Notes under the pieces: generated by a model
What the model saw: the letters and a program-made list of their open reading frames with translations, nothing else
Databases searched by the model: none
What the model was told of the DNA's origin: nothing
Shown here: positions 41,777-51,343 of the stretch, one piece after another
How the letters are laid out: each line of letters begins with the position of its first letter
Position numbering within the stretch: the first letter of the stretch is position 1
Assembly (NCBI GenBank): GCA_017601395.1
Contig: JAFNIQ010000007.1
Span: forward strand, 1-51,410
Length of the DNA: 51,410 nt
Direction: 5' to 3'
Source of the DNA: Candidatus Brockarchaeota archaeon
GTDB lineage: Archaea > Thermoproteota > EX4484-205 > JAAOZP01
Made by a program: the position numbers and the translations under genes

Positions 41777-42993
41777 GGATGCTTAAAATGGTTGACCCCT
41801 ATGAGGTTGAGGACAGGCTTCTGCTTAAAACCTACGTTAAGAGAAGTATCGCAATAATAAGCGGGAAAGGGTCGGAGGTTTTCGACGATAAGGGTCGGAG
41901 GTTCATCGACCTGACTTCAGCCTATGGTGTTGCAATACTTGGCCACTCGAACCCTGTGATTGTCGAAGCGATCGTGAACCAGTTGAAGAAAATATCTTCC
42001 TGCCACGGCTCGTTCTACAATGATTCTCGGGCAGAATTCTTGGAGGAGACTTCCCGCTTCACGTCGCGTTTCTTCCCTAAGATGCTTCTCGTGAACAGTG
42101 GTGCGGAAGCCGTTGACCTCGCCATTAAAACAGCATTCAGGAAAACAGGGAGAAGCAAGATTGTTGCAGCCAAAAGAAGCTTCCACGGTAAGACGCTGGG
42201 AGCACTCAGCGCCACGTGGAACCCGGAGTACAAGAGGGGCTTGGAGCATGTTTTAAGTGAAAGGGTTGTATTTGCAGAGTACGGCGACGCAGAGGATTTG
42301 AGAAGCAAGGTTGACGAGGAGACTGCAGCTGTTATTCTTGAGCCTGTTCAAGGAGAAGGCGGAGTCAGGATTCCTCCAACAGGCTACTTGAAAGCAGCAA
42401 GGGAAATAGCCTCCGACAAGGGGGCACTACTCATACTGGATGAGATTCAAACAGGATTGAGGAGGACTGGAACCTTTTTCGCGTTTGAAAAAGAAGATGT
42501 TGCGCCGGATATTGCTCTCTTGGCTAAGGGGGTAGCCGGGGGGATCCCGGTTGGAGTCACGTTTTTCAGTGAGGAGGCGTCGAAAGTAGCTGAACCCGGC
42601 TTCCACACTTCAACATACGGCGGAAACCCTTTGGCCTGCGCCGCGGGTGCTGCAACCATGAGGCTCCTTAGGGAAACAGTCACCAGAGAGACTGTGGAGG
42701 AAAGATCTAGGGTTTTCAGAGAGAGGCTTGAAGCATTAAGAAACCTCAGGATCATCAGGGAGATAAGGATAAGCGGCCTCATGATAGGCATTGAGCTGAA
42801 AGTCAGGTCTAAGCCTCTCGTCGACCTGCTTGCGGAGAAAGGTATCCTGGTTTTAACAGCCGGCCCAACTGTGGTGCGCCTACTACCGTCGCTCAACATA
42901 CCGTTAAACCTTGTCGAGGAAGCGTGTAGCATCATTTTCGAAGCGATGAGGAGCTATGAGTCGAGGCTTGGAAGCAGTTCAACCGCTGGTTAA
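41773..42993 (+). CDS. lysJ: LysJ/ArgD-type aminotransferase
   Basis: The 406-residue class III aminotransferase has VNSGAEAVDLAIK for the cofactor phosphate, LILDEIQTGLRRTG with the Asp, and PLP-Lys in LLAKGVAGGIPVG (K252). It transaminates the LysW-semialdehyde to LysW-lysine or LysW-ornithine. ATG 41773 overlaps the lysZ stop by 4 nt. ATG 41779 and 41788 are other choices. It overlaps lysK by 38 nt. Confidence 0.95.
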   Translation: MRMLKMVDPYEVEDRLLLKTYVKRSIAIISGKGSEVFDDKGRRFIDLTSAYGVAILGHSNPVIVEAIVNQLKKISSCHGSFYNDSRAEFLEETSRFTSRFFPKMLLVNSGAEAVDLAIKTAFRKTGRSKIVAAKRSFHGKTLGALSATWNPEYKRGLEHVLSERVVFAEYGDAEDLRSKVDEETAAVILEPVQGEGGVRIPPTGYLKAAREIASDKGALLILDEIQTGLRRTGTFFAFEKEDVAPDIALLAKGVAGGIPVGVTFFSEEASKVAEPGFHTSTYGGNPLACAAGAATMRLLRETVTRETVEERSRVFRERLEALRNLRIIREIRISGLMIGIELKVRSKPLVDLLAEKGILVLTAGPTVVRLLPSLNIPLNLVEEACSIIFEAMRSYESRLGSSSTAG

Positions 42994-44056
42994 ACTCCTA
43001 ACCAAGTATTCGCCAAGCGGGAATGAGGAAGAGGCTCAGCAGGAAGTCTTCTCCCTTCTGCTCGCGAACGGTTTTGAAAACGTCAGGAGGGATCCTGCTG
43101 GCAACGTTCTAGGGGAGAAGGGGGACGGAGGCAGGACGCTGCTTTTCTGCTCCCACGTAGATACTGTGCCCGGGCTTATTGAAGTCAAGCTTGAATCAGG
43201 AAGAATATTCGGCAGGGGTGCTGTTGACGCTAAGGCTTCTCTCGTGGCAATGGCGCTGGCAGCGTCAAACTACGGTGGCAGGAGTCTCAGACTACTCTAT
43301 TCGTCAGTCGTCGGGGAGGAATCGGACAGCAAGGGGGTTAGGAGGCTTCTCGAAGAAATCCCGGCCCCAGACTACGTGATCATAGGCGAACCAACCGGGA
43401 TTAGGGCTGCGGCAGTAGCATACAGGGGTAGCGCAACAGTCAGCATAAGGGTTTCAACACAAGGCGGGCATTCGTCATCCCCTATGGATGATTTCAATGC
43501 TATCGTTCAAACAATGAGGCTCGTTGAACACGTTAAGACGAGAATGACCTTTTCTAAAGACCTTTTCTCAAACATAGGTGTCTCAATCACCATGATTAAA
43601 GGTGGCTACGGTGACTCCAGAATACCGGACTCCTGTGAGGCACGCCTGAACCTTCGCTACCCTCCACCCATAGGGTTTGAAAAGCTTTCCAGAATGTTCT
43701 CCACGGTCTTGAACGAGTATGTAGAGAACATGGGTGGAACCCTCAAAACGGATTATGATTTTATAGACCATTTAGACGGCTACGCTTCAGCCAAGGACCA
43801 GGTTTTGATAAACGCTGTCAGAGAGGCGGTTAGAAAAACCCTTGGGAGGGAGTTGCTGCTGATTAGGAAACTCGGGACATCCGATTTCAACTACACCGGC
43901 CTGAAATGGGGCAGGCCGCAACTAGCCTGGGGCCCGGGCGACCCTTCTCTGGCGCACAGCTCCCTGGAAAGCATCACGGTTGAAGAGTTCATGCGGGGCG
44001 TGGAAGCCTACAGGGTGTTTCTAAACAGCCTGGCTTCAAGCCTGGCCTCTGGTTGA
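42956..44056 (+). CDS. lysK: LysK/ArgE-type carboxypeptidase releasing lysine/ornithine from LysW
   Basis: The 366-residue M20 peptidase has the two-metal set: [32 protein letters not shown] and IIGEPTG, and a C-terminal His region ([13 protein letters not shown]). It cuts the isopeptide bond between the LysW Glu and the product. It ends the LysW operon, which together makes lysine and/or ornithine. Its start overlaps lysJ. Confidence 0.94.
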   Translation: MSRGLEAVQPLVKLLTKYSPSGNEEEAQQEVFSLLLANGFENVRRDPAGNVLGEKGDGGRTLLFCSHVDTVPGLIEVKLESGRIFGRGAVDAKASLVAMALAASNYGGRSLRLLYSSVVGEESDSKGVRRLLEEIPAPDYVIIGEPTGIRAAAVAYRGSATVSIRVSTQGGHSSSPMDDFNAIVQTMRLVEHVKTRMTFSKDLFSNIGVSITMIKGGYGDSRIPDSCEARLNLRYPPPIGFEKLSRMFSTVLNEYVENMGGTLKTDYDFIDHLDGYASAKDQVLINAVREAVRKTLGRELLLIRKLGTSDFNYTGLKWGRPQLAWGPGDPSLAHSSLESITVEEFMRGVEAYRVFLNSLASSLASG

Positions 44057-44100
44057 AAACAACTTTAAAAAACTTCATTGTGAAAAGATTGTTCAAGTTG

Positions 44101-44373
44101 ATGGTTAGGGCCCACGTGTATATAAGCGGCTTTGTTCAAGGAGTTTTCTTCAGGCATGAAACTAGGAGGCTCGCGCAAGCGCTAGGAGTCGGAGGATGGG
44201 TGAGAAACCTTCCAGACGGAAGAGTCGAGGCTGTTTTCGAAGGGGAGGAGATGCTTGTGAGAAAAATGATAGAGTTCTGCAGAAGGGGGCCGCCTGGAGC
44301 CAGGGTTACAGGGGTAAGCGTGGAGTGGGAAGAGTACAAGGGGGAGTTTAAAGGCTTCACCATAAGGCATTAA
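44101..44373 (+). CDS. acyP: Acylphosphatase
   Basis: A 90-residue protein from ATG 44101. The catalytic Arg is in [10 protein letters not shown] and the Asn in [17 protein letters not shown], both standard. The frame extends to ATG 44053 inside the lysK tail, but acylphosphatases start here. It hydrolyses acyl phosphates. Its position after a pathway with an acyl-phosphate intermediate is suggestive, although the gene often occurs alone. Confidence 0.95.
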   Translation: MVRAHVYISGFVQGVFFRHETRRLAQALGVGGWVRNLPDGRVEAVFEGEEMLVRKMIEFCRRGPPGARVTGVSVEWEEYKGEFKGFTIRH

Positions 44374-44430
44374 GCAGTTTCTACTCGCAGAATACTTTAA
44401 AAGCCCTTGCGGGCTGCAACTTTCGTTAAG

Positions 44431-44871
44431 ATGGTTAGGAAAGTGTTATTCATATGCGTGCAAAACAGTTTCAGAAGCCAGGTTGCGGAAGCATTCTTCA
44501 ACTCAAATCCTCCAGCCGGGTGGGTCGCGGTTAGCGCCGGCCCAAAGCCCGCTGAAAGCGTAAACCCTAAAGCTGTTCAACTATTGAAGGAAAGGGGGAT
44601 AGATATCTCTTGTAAGAGGCCAAAGAAGCTAACTAGGGAGATGGAGGCTGAGGCGGATATCGCGGTAATAGTATGCAGCGGCTCAGAATGCCCGGTGGTT
44701 AACGTGAAGCATGTTGAGAACTGGGGCATTGAGGATCCTGCTGAAATGAGCCTGGAGGATGCTCGTAAAGTCGTGAGCAGGATTGAAAAAATGGTTAGGA
44801 ACCTGGTTGATAGAATAGTGAGGGGGGAGGCTCCTTCCAGGGGAATCGGATTGAGCCTCGGCCAAATATAG
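44431..44871 (+). CDS. LMW protein-tyrosine-phosphatase / arsenate reductase-like protein
   Basis: A 146-residue protein from ATG 44431. The P-loop CVQNSFRSQ (C9, C-x5-R) and the general-acid Asp in WGIEDPA (D102) are those of the LMW-PTP fold. It also has C82 and C87 in VCSGSECPVV, close to the redox pair C82/C89 of thioredoxin-linked arsenate reductases. That favours arsenate reductase over tyrosine phosphatase, but no arsenic transport gene is nearby. It runs tail-to-tail into an epimerase gene. Confidence 0.88.
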   Translation: MVRKVLFICVQNSFRSQVAEAFFNSNPPAGWVAVSAGPKPAESVNPKAVQLLKERGIDISCKRPKKLTREMEAEADIAVIVCSGSECPVVNVKHVENWGIEDPAEMSLEDARKVVSRIEKMVRNLVDRIVRGEAPSRGIGLSLGQI

Positions 44872-44909
44872 CCCGTAGCCGACGTATGGAACGGCTAACC
44901 CTTTAAAAC

Positions 44910-46013
44910 TCACTTGTAAACGGCTAGAGGCTTGCCAAGCAGTCCAGTATCCAGCTCAACCACTCCCAATCCGCTTTCCCTGGAGAACAGCCTCATAGAG
45001 TTTTCAACCCTTGTCCCTCCCTTCTTAACCAGCTTGTCGGCATGAAGCAGGTCGCAGTCCAAGTCCGCATAGCTCACGTTTCTAACTCCTGCTGCGAAAT
45101 GTGCTCCTGCAGCAATACCTATTTCAGACTCGCTCATGCATCCGATCATGCAGAATACTCCAGCAGCCTCAGCCACATCTGATATTTTCCTCGCCTTCAA
45201 TATTCCACCGCTCTTCGCAAGCTTAATGTTTATCAGGTCAACAGCCTCCTCCCGGATGAGCCTCAGCGCGTCGGAGGGCGAATGCACGCTTTCATCAGCC
45301 ATAACAGGTATTGGAGACTCCCTTCTAACCTTAGCCATGCCCTTCACATCGTGAGCGGGCACCGGCTGCTCGACAAACCGTATTTTAAACTTCTCCACCC
45401 TGTTTAAAACTTCAACAGCCTGCTCCGGGCTCCAACCCTCGTTCGCGTCAACCCTCATTTCAACATCCTCCCCCACGGCCTCGCGGACAAGCCTTATCCT
45501 CTCAACATCCTCAGAAGGGTTCACACCAACCTTAACCTTAAGAGCCCTGAAGCCTTTCTCCACAGCCTTAACAGCGTCAGCAGCCATCTCCCTCGGAGTC
45601 TTAATGCTCAACGTGAAGTCGGTTAAGACCTGCGTCCGGTAGCCTCCGAGAAGCATGAAAAGCGGTTTCCCAGCGGTCTTCCCGAGAATATCGTGCAGAG
45701 CAGTGTCAACAGCAGCCTTCGCAGCAGGGTTCCCCCCGATAACCCTGTCCATTGTCTCCACGTTCTGCTCTATCCGAAGAGGACACATGCCGATAAGCCT
45801 GGGCGCGATCCTGGATAATGCTTCTAAAACGGTTTCCACAGTCTCCCCGGTGACTCTTCTAGACGGAGACGCTTCCCCCCAGCCTTCAACACCGTAGTCC
45901 GTGACTATCTTCACAACAACGTTGCGACTTTTCTCGCTCGCACCCTGGGAAATCCGGAAGGGCTCGAAAAACCTTAGGGTCACGGAGTAAACCTCGACGC
46001 GTTCTATCCCCAT
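44910..46013 (-). CDS. Enolase-superfamily dipeptide epimerase-like (MLE subgroup)
   Basis: The 367-residue protein has an N-terminal capping domain and the MLE-type barrel: KVKVG (KxK), DANEGW, FVEQPV, ADESVHSP and the last Lys in INIKLAKSGG. A DLDCD motif near the C-terminus (YADLDCDLL) resembles the DxD that binds the dipeptide ammonium in L-Ala-D/L-Glu epimerases. It probably epimerises dipeptides, and an M28 peptidase gene lies directly upstream on the same strand with a gap of 39 bp, so the two may process peptides together. Confidence 0.88.
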   Translation of the reverse strand: MGIERVEVYSVTLRFFEPFRISQGASEKSRNVVVKIVTDYGVEGWGEASPSRRVTGETVETVLEALSRIAPRLIGMCPLRIEQNVETMDRVIGGNPAAKAAVDTALHDILGKTAGKPLFMLLGGYRTQVLTDFTLSIKTPREMAADAVKAVEKGFRALKVKVGVNPSEDVERIRLVREAVGEDVEMRVDANEGWSPEQAVEVLNRVEKFKIRFVEQPVPAHDVKGMAKVRRESPIPVMADESVHSPSDALRLIREEAVDLINIKLAKSGGILKARKISDVAEAAGVFCMIGCMSESEIGIAAGAHFAAGVRNVSYADLDCDLLHADKLVKKGGTRVENSMRLFSRESGLGVVELDTGLLGKPLAVYK

Positions 46014-46052
46014 CTCACCCGGACCACCCTAAGCATAGGCAGGAGCGTTCAA

Positions 46053-47324
46053 TTAGACGTTTACACTTGACATTTCAAAACCCCTATTCTTAAGGTATTC
46101 CTGAACCTTCTTCTTAACGTCCTCAGGGATCTCCCGTTTAAAAGGGAAGCTCTCCGCGTTAGCCATCCGCAGGAGAAACTCGCGGACAATGATCCCAACC
46201 ATCTTGAAGCCGATGGGTGCTGTAAACCTCGAGTCATCCTCAGGAGTGTGAATATGCACCCCCGCGCCGCTCCTCCGGTAGAAGCTTACAGACGGCACTC
46301 CTCTGTTGGAGAAGGGAATGCTGTCAGAGCTATACACGTCCTGAGACACGGAGAGGTTTACGCCGAGCTCCTTCGACATGGCTTCCAGATAAGTCTTCAC
46401 CTCTTGGGGTCCAGTTACCACGGCGTTACACCCGCCTATCGCACCCCCGTTCACATCAAGGTTGACCATCATCATTACTTTCTCAACCTCATCCTTATGC
46501 TTCTCCACGTAGTTAAAAGAACCCCTGAGCCCAAGCTCCTCGCCCGTGAAGAAAACAAACCTAACTGTTCTCTTCAAATCAAGACTGCTCATAGATTTAG
46601 CTAGCTCCATGAGCAGAGCCACTCCGCCAGCGTTGTCAACACCCCCCTTCACACCGTAGACAGTATCGTAATGCGCTCCGACGACTATTATCTCCTCAGG
46701 GTATTTAACACCCTTCTTCTCCACCACGATATTGCAAGTGTCAGCGTCGAACTCCTGTTGCGTGAGAACCAGCCTAGACTTGGAAGCATTATTCTTAACG
46801 AGCCTAAACGCGTCTTCAAAACTTATGAAGACCGTCGGCACCCTGAACCTCCTACTCACCTCGAAAAGCCTGTCGACCTGAGAAGGCTTCCTGAAAGGAG
46901 TGCCCTCGCTTAAAACTATTCCGGAAGGCTCATACTTGGAGAGTTCGAACAGCTTTTCAACAGTCGGCGGCGACTCTGAGAGAAGCAGTATCTCGCCCTT
47001 CGTCCGAGGCAGCAGCAGCGGGTCGCCGGTCTCAACGTACCGTAAGGGAGCTACAACGCCTTCTTCAGGGGTTGAACCACTGAAACCGACACCCCGGCAG
47101 TCAACCTCCTCGCTCCAAGGCTCTAAAACGTGAAACTCGTTCCTAAGAATCCGGAAGGTTTTAACAGTGAACTCTTCAAGCAGCGTCTTGTAGCCTGCTT
47201 TCTCCATGACGCTTACAATGTATCTCCGAGCCTCCTCCTCACCCGGGGTTCCAGCAAGCCTTTCATAAGAGGCTAAGCCCTTTAGGAAGCCGTAAGCTTC
47301 CTCCCCTAGGAACTCACTACTCAT
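46053..47324 (-). CDS. M28-family zinc peptidase
   Basis: The 423-residue protein has the metallopeptidase ligands VGAHYDTVYG (His), GGVDNAGGVA (Asp) and FFTGEELGLRG (Glu pair), with a PA-domain-like insertion at about 80-190 before the catalytic core, and further ligands (VNLDVNG, GVHIHTPEDD). No signal peptide is seen, so it acts inside the cell, most likely as an aminopeptidase. It is upstream of the epimerase gene on the same strand. Confidence 0.9.
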   Translation of the reverse strand: MSSEFLGEEAYGFLKGLASYERLAGTPGEEEARRYIVSVMEKAGYKTLLEEFTVKTFRILRNEFHVLEPWSEEVDCRGVGFSGSTPEEGVVAPLRYVETGDPLLLPRTKGEILLLSESPPTVEKLFELSKYEPSGIVLSEGTPFRKPSQVDRLFEVSRRFRVPTVFISFEDAFRLVKNNASKSRLVLTQQEFDADTCNIVVEKKGVKYPEEIIVVGAHYDTVYGVKGGVDNAGGVALLMELAKSMSSLDLKRTVRFVFFTGEELGLRGSFNYVEKHKDEVEKVMMMVNLDVNGGAIGGCNAVVTGPQEVKTYLEAMSKELGVNLSVSQDVYSSDSIPFSNRGVPSVSFYRRSGAGVHIHTPEDDSRFTAPIGFKMVGIIVREFLLRMANAESFPFKREIPEDVKKKVQEYLKNRGFEMSSVNV

Positions 47325-47434
47325 GAGGTCTCAAGACCGTGCTGGCGAGTTAAAAACGTTGCGAAATCCGGAGAGGTTTATACGGTGGCAGGATTGAAGA
47401 AAAATTTATTTTCAACATTAGTGTAGCCCCGGTG

Positions 47435-48547
47435 ATGAACGAGAGGGAGAGGCTGCTTAGGACACTGCAGTTTAAAGAGGTTGACAGGGTTCCGGACTAC
47501 GAGTTCGGCTACTGGAGTGAAACAATCGACCGCTGGCATGCTGAAGGCCTGCCCCTGCATCTCCACAGCATCCGAGACATTGAGGACTTTTTCATGCTTG
47601 AAGGCTGGGACACGATAGACATGCTTCCAGTGAACACCGGCCTATGGCCACCGCCGCCTTCGAGAAGGATCAGGGAGTTCGACGATAAGGAGGTTATTGA
47701 CGATGGTTTAGGAGGAGTCTACATAACTAAAAAATGGACCTCTACGATTCCACAGTACTTGAGGTACCCTATTAGAAGCAGAGAGGACTGGGAGAAAATA
47801 AAGCCGTTCTTCGACCCTGATACCCCGGGGAGAATGCCGTTGAGCTATGATGAGATAATAAAGATCTACAGCGAGAGGGATTATCCTCTAGGCATAAGCG
47901 TTGGAAGCCTCTACGGCTGGCTGAGAAACCTTATGGGCGTCCAAGGGATCTCAATAGCTTTCTACAGGGATCCCGACTGGATGGCTGAAATGATGGACAC
48001 GCTGGTAAACCTCTGGATAAAAATGATCAGGAGAGCTTTAAGAAACATCCGTGTTGACTTCGCAACATGGTGGGAGGACATGGCTTACAACATGGGGCCA
48101 CTCATCTCGGTGAAGCTTTTCGAAGAATTCATGGTTCCAAGGTATAAGAAGGTGACGGACGTGTTGAAGGAGTATGGTGTTGAAATAAACATTCTAGACT
48201 GCGATGGGAAGATAGATGATCTTGTCCCAGGATGGTTGAAGGCAGGAATAAACTGCATGTTCCCCATAGAGGCGAAGTACACGAGCCCAGTGAAGCTTAG
48301 AGAGAAGTATGGAGACAAGGTTCTCCTAATGGGCGGGGTTAACAAGCTGGCTTTGATCGAGGGGCCTAAGGCGATAGACAGGGAGCTTGAAAGCCTTTCG
48401 CAGCTAGTTAAAGAGGGCGGCTACATACCCATGGTTGACCACAGGGTTCCCCCAGACGTGTCGCTGAGCAACTACGTGTACTATCTGAAGGCTAAGAGAA
48501 AGATCATAGGTAGAAACGAGGAATTACCATATCCCAAAATTAAATAA
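47435..48547 (+). CDS. Uroporphyrinogen decarboxylase-superfamily protein
   Basis: A 370-residue protein from ATG 47435 (MNERERLLRTLQFKEVDRVP). The start matches the MtaA/CmuA-like branch, with the URO-D fold throughout: NIRVDFATWWEDMAY, MFPIEAK and HRVPPDVSLSNYVYYL. Haem-type decarboxylases need other residues, so this is more likely a methyltransferase or an uncharacterised relative. It stands alone; a strong TATA-like AAAATTTATT lies at 47401-47410. The substrate is not predictable. Confidence 0.87.
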   Translation: MNERERLLRTLQFKEVDRVPDYEFGYWSETIDRWHAEGLPLHLHSIRDIEDFFMLEGWDTIDMLPVNTGLWPPPPSRRIREFDDKEVIDDGLGGVYITKKWTSTIPQYLRYPIRSREDWEKIKPFFDPDTPGRMPLSYDEIIKIYSERDYPLGISVGSLYGWLRNLMGVQGISIAFYRDPDWMAEMMDTLVNLWIKMIRRALRNIRVDFATWWEDMAYNMGPLISVKLFEEFMVPRYKKVTDVLKEYGVEINILDCDGKIDDLVPGWLKAGINCMFPIEAKYTSPVKLREKYGDKVLLMGGVNKLALIEGPKAIDRELESLSQLVKEGGYIPMVDHRVPPDVSLSNYVYYLKAKRKIIGRNEELPYPKIK

Positions 48548-48590
48548 GCATGGCGCTGTCCATTTGATTACTCTCTGTAATAGGTATTAG

Positions 48591-48880
48591 TTGCTAGAGA
48601 ACCTGTTCATCTTAGTGGGGCATGCAAGAATTGGCAGCGCAGGAAAGACCCGGAACACGGTTGCAAACATCTCTGAGAAGCTGGTTCAGGAGGGAGGGGA
48701 ATCTTTTTTTCAGAATTCTTCGATAAAACTGAGTGAGCGCTTAGAGAAGACCATTGAGGCAGGTTGCACGTGCTTGTCACAAGTCTTCCAAGAATGTCCA
48801 GCCTATACGGCCTCGCCTCAGCCAGATACTTCCACTCAGCCTCCAGAATGATTGAGGACTGCTTAACCAAGGCGTCGTAA
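48591..48880 (+). other. Intergenic region with a possible gene remnant
   Basis: Between the URO-D gene and the copper ATPase there are about 500-660 bp with no intact gene. In one plus-strand frame LVGHARIGSAGKTRNT and VANISEKLVQEGG read like a protein, and after a shift the other frame reads LVTSLPRMSSLYGLASARY up to a stop. I cannot name a family. A broken short gene is possible, and so is chance. The second part is equally open on the minus strand. Confidence 0.3.
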
Positions 48881-49069
48881 ATCCCGGTTTTCCTCGAGGT
48901 AAACACTGCAACACGACCGTTAAATGTTGAAAGCCGCCGGGGTTAAACGTGGCCGCTTTAAACCCCGTTTTGCACGACCATCCGGATAAGATGGTATGCC
49001 AAGGGAAAACCAGTTTACGAACACCTTTTAACGCTATGCATAACCCCAGCCGGTTTTAAACTCTGCCAT

Positions 49070-51343
49070 TTGCTCTGCTTCAACTCTAAAAAAGAATATA
49101 TAAGCGTAGCGTGTACCACGCATCGGACGTTTCCAACCGTCATCTACACGGGGAAAGGTTTTTCGTTAAAGCCTTATGTAAGGTTTCAAAACCCCTTCTT
49201 CTCGAGGATAAGGGGTTTGCACGAGCATCATGCGCACCACATAGCCGAGTTTAAAAACAGGCTTATTGCCAGCCTGATCCTTACAGTCCCTATCCTGCTT
49301 TTCTCAGAAACTTTTCAAACGATGATCCTCGGGGGTAAAGCAATAGTTTTCCCTATGCAGGAATACGTGTTGCTAATCCTATCAGCATCCATCTATGTTT
49401 ACGGAGGGTGGCCCTTCCTAAGAGGATTGGTGAACGAGTTGAAAAACAGGCTGCCAGGCATGATGACGCTCATCGGCACAGCCATAACGGTGGCGTTCAC
49501 ATATTCTGCCGCAACAGTTTTCATTTCACTTGGTATGGAGCTCTTCTGGGAGCTCGCCACCCTGATAGACGTGATGCTTCTCGGACACTGGATTGAGGCG
49601 AAGAGCGTTCTCGGAGCCTCAACAGCATTGGAGGAGCTTGTGAGAATAATGCCGACGACAGCCCACGTTTTAAAGAACGGTGAAACAGTCGACGTTCCGG
49701 TCTCAAAGCTTAAGCCGGGGGATGTTGTAGTCGTCAAGCCCGGAGAGAAAATCCCGTCTGACGGCACTGTTTTAGAGGGCTATTCCTTTGTGAACGAGGC
49801 TCTTCTAACAGGCGAGTCGAAACCAGTCGGCAAGCAGGAGGGGGCAAGAGTAATAGGGGGCTCGATAAACGGCGAAGGATCCCTGAAGATTCTCATCGAA
49901 AAGACAGGTGGGGAAACATATTTGGCTCAAGTATTAAAACTGGTTAAGCAGGCTCAGGAAAGCCGAACTAGAACCCAGGACTTGGCGAACAGGGCTGCAG
50001 CCCTGCTTTTCTACTTGGCTCTGACAATTTCAATAGCTGCCTACGTCACGTGGCTCGCCTACGGGAAGCCGGAGCAGGCTCTTGAAAGCATGGTTGCAGT
50101 ATTGGTCGTCGCCTGTCCGCATGCCCTCGGCTTAGCGATACCGCTGGTAGTCGCCATCTCAACCTCGATAACCGCGAAGAGCGGGATACTGATCAGGAAT
50201 AGGAAAGCATTTGAAACAGTTAGGAATGTGAGCGCTGTTGTTTTCGACAAGACCGGCACGTTAACCCTCGGCGACTTCGGCGTGAGCGACACTATCCCAC
50301 TGATCCCGGAGGAAGATCTTTTAAAACTGGCTGCAAGCGTCGAGCTGAAATCAGAACACGTTGCCGCCAGGGCGATAGTTGAGTATGCGAAGCGGAAGAA
50401 TGTGGAACTCCTTGAGGCAAAAGAGTTCAGAGCAATCCCCGGTAAAGGGGCTTACGGGAGGGTTGACGGCAAAGAGGTCTACGTCGGTGGAGTAAGCCTC
50501 CTGAACGACATGAAGATAAGCGTTGAAAACGATAAGATGGGCGAGCTTATGAAGCAGGGTAAAACCATGGTTTTCACGCTGGTCGACAGCAGGCTTGCAG
50601 GCGTTTTCGCCCTCTCGGACACTGTTAGGAAGGAATCGTATGAAGCGGTTGAGAAGCTTAGAAAGATGGGAATAAGGGTTTACATGCTTACCGGAGATTC
50701 GCAGGAAGTTGCGAAATGGGTTGCGGAAGAACTAGGTGTGGACGATTATTTCGCGCAGGTCCTGCCGCATGAGAAAGCAGAGAAGATCAGGCTTCTGAAG
50801 GAGAATGGCTTCAGGGTTGCCATGGTCGGGGACGGTGTTAACGACGCGCCCGCGCTCGTCACAGCTGACGTCGGCATAGCGATAGGCGCGGGCACGGATG
50901 TAGCGATAGAGAGCGCAGACATAATCCTTGTTAGAAACGACCCGAGAGATGTTCCAAAGATTATTGAGCTTTCGCGAAAAACATATTCTAAGATGGTTCA
51001 AAACCTCTGGTGGGCAACCGGCTACAACGTTTTAACCATACCACTGGCCGCTGGCGTACTCCATGATCTTGGCATAATCCTGCCGCCTTGGCTGGGCGCG
51101 CTAGTCATGTCGCTTAGCACAGTCATAGTTGCTTTAAATACTCAGACCCTGAGAAAATACGAGCCGGAGGGGATGCAGATGGAGAGGAGAAGAATGGTTA
51201 CCGACCCCGTGTGCGGGATGAAAATAGAGCCTGAAACAGCTTACAGCAGGCTGGAGTACAGTGGACAAACCGTATACTTCTGCTCTAGACACTGCGAGGA
51301 GGAATTCAGGAAAAACCCGGAAAAATATGGAAAAAAGAATTAG
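49070..51343 (+). CDS. CPH-type copper P1B-ATPase with C-terminal YHS domain
   Basis: Residues include the copper-site CPH in VVACPHALGLA (near 350 from the 49070 TTG), DKTGTLTLGD (phosphorylation, near 395), VGDGVNDAPALV and HP-type hinge motifs. About eight transmembrane helices are present. Before the first helix is a metal-binding HEHHAHH. A TTG at 49217 just ahead of it is a likely alternative start, as the upstream 49 residues are not family-like. The C-terminal 45 residues are a YHS/TRASH domain (DPVCGMKIEPETA, then YFCSRHCEEEFRKNPEKYG), a metal sensor that normally lies at the N-terminus. Exports Cu+ or Cu2+. Near the right edge of the window. Confidence 0.92.
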   Translation: MLCFNSKKEYISVACTTHRTFPTVIYTGKGFSLKPYVRFQNPFFSRIRGLHEHHAHHIAEFKNRLIASLILTVPILLFSETFQTMILGGKAIVFPMQEYVLLILSASIYVYGGWPFLRGLVNELKNRLPGMMTLIGTAITVAFTYSAATVFISLGMELFWELATLIDVMLLGHWIEAKSVLGASTALEELVRIMPTTAHVLKNGETVDVPVSKLKPGDVVVVKPGEKIPSDGTVLEGYSFVNEALLTGESKPVGKQEGARVIGGSINGEGSLKILIEKTGGETYLAQVLKLVKQAQESRTRTQDLANRAAALLFYLALTISIAAYVTWLAYGKPEQALESMVAVLVVACPHALGLAIPLVVAISTSITAKSGILIRNRKAFETVRNVSAVVFDKTGTLTLGDFGVSDTIPLIPEEDLLKLAASVELKSEHVAARAIVEYAKRKNVELLEAKEFRAIPGKGAYGRVDGKEVYVGGVSLLNDMKISVENDKMGELMKQGKTMVFTLVDSRLAGVFALSDTVRKESYEAVEKLRKMGIRVYMLTGDSQEVAKWVAEELGVDDYFAQVLPHEKAEKIRLLKENGFRVAMVGDGVNDAPALVTADVGIAIGAGTDVAIESADIILVRNDPRDVPKIIELSRKTYSKMVQNLWWATGYNVLTIPLAAGVLHDLGIILPPWLGALVMSLSTVIVALNTQTLRKYEPEGMQMERRRMVTDPVCGMKIEPETAYSRLEYSGQTVYFCSRHCEEEFRKNPEKYGKKN

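Noticed and set aside
49399-49767. Minus-strand frame of 122 codons inside the copper ATPase
   Set aside because: It is antisense to a P1B-ATPase with intact motifs, is Ser/Pro-rich and has no family signal.
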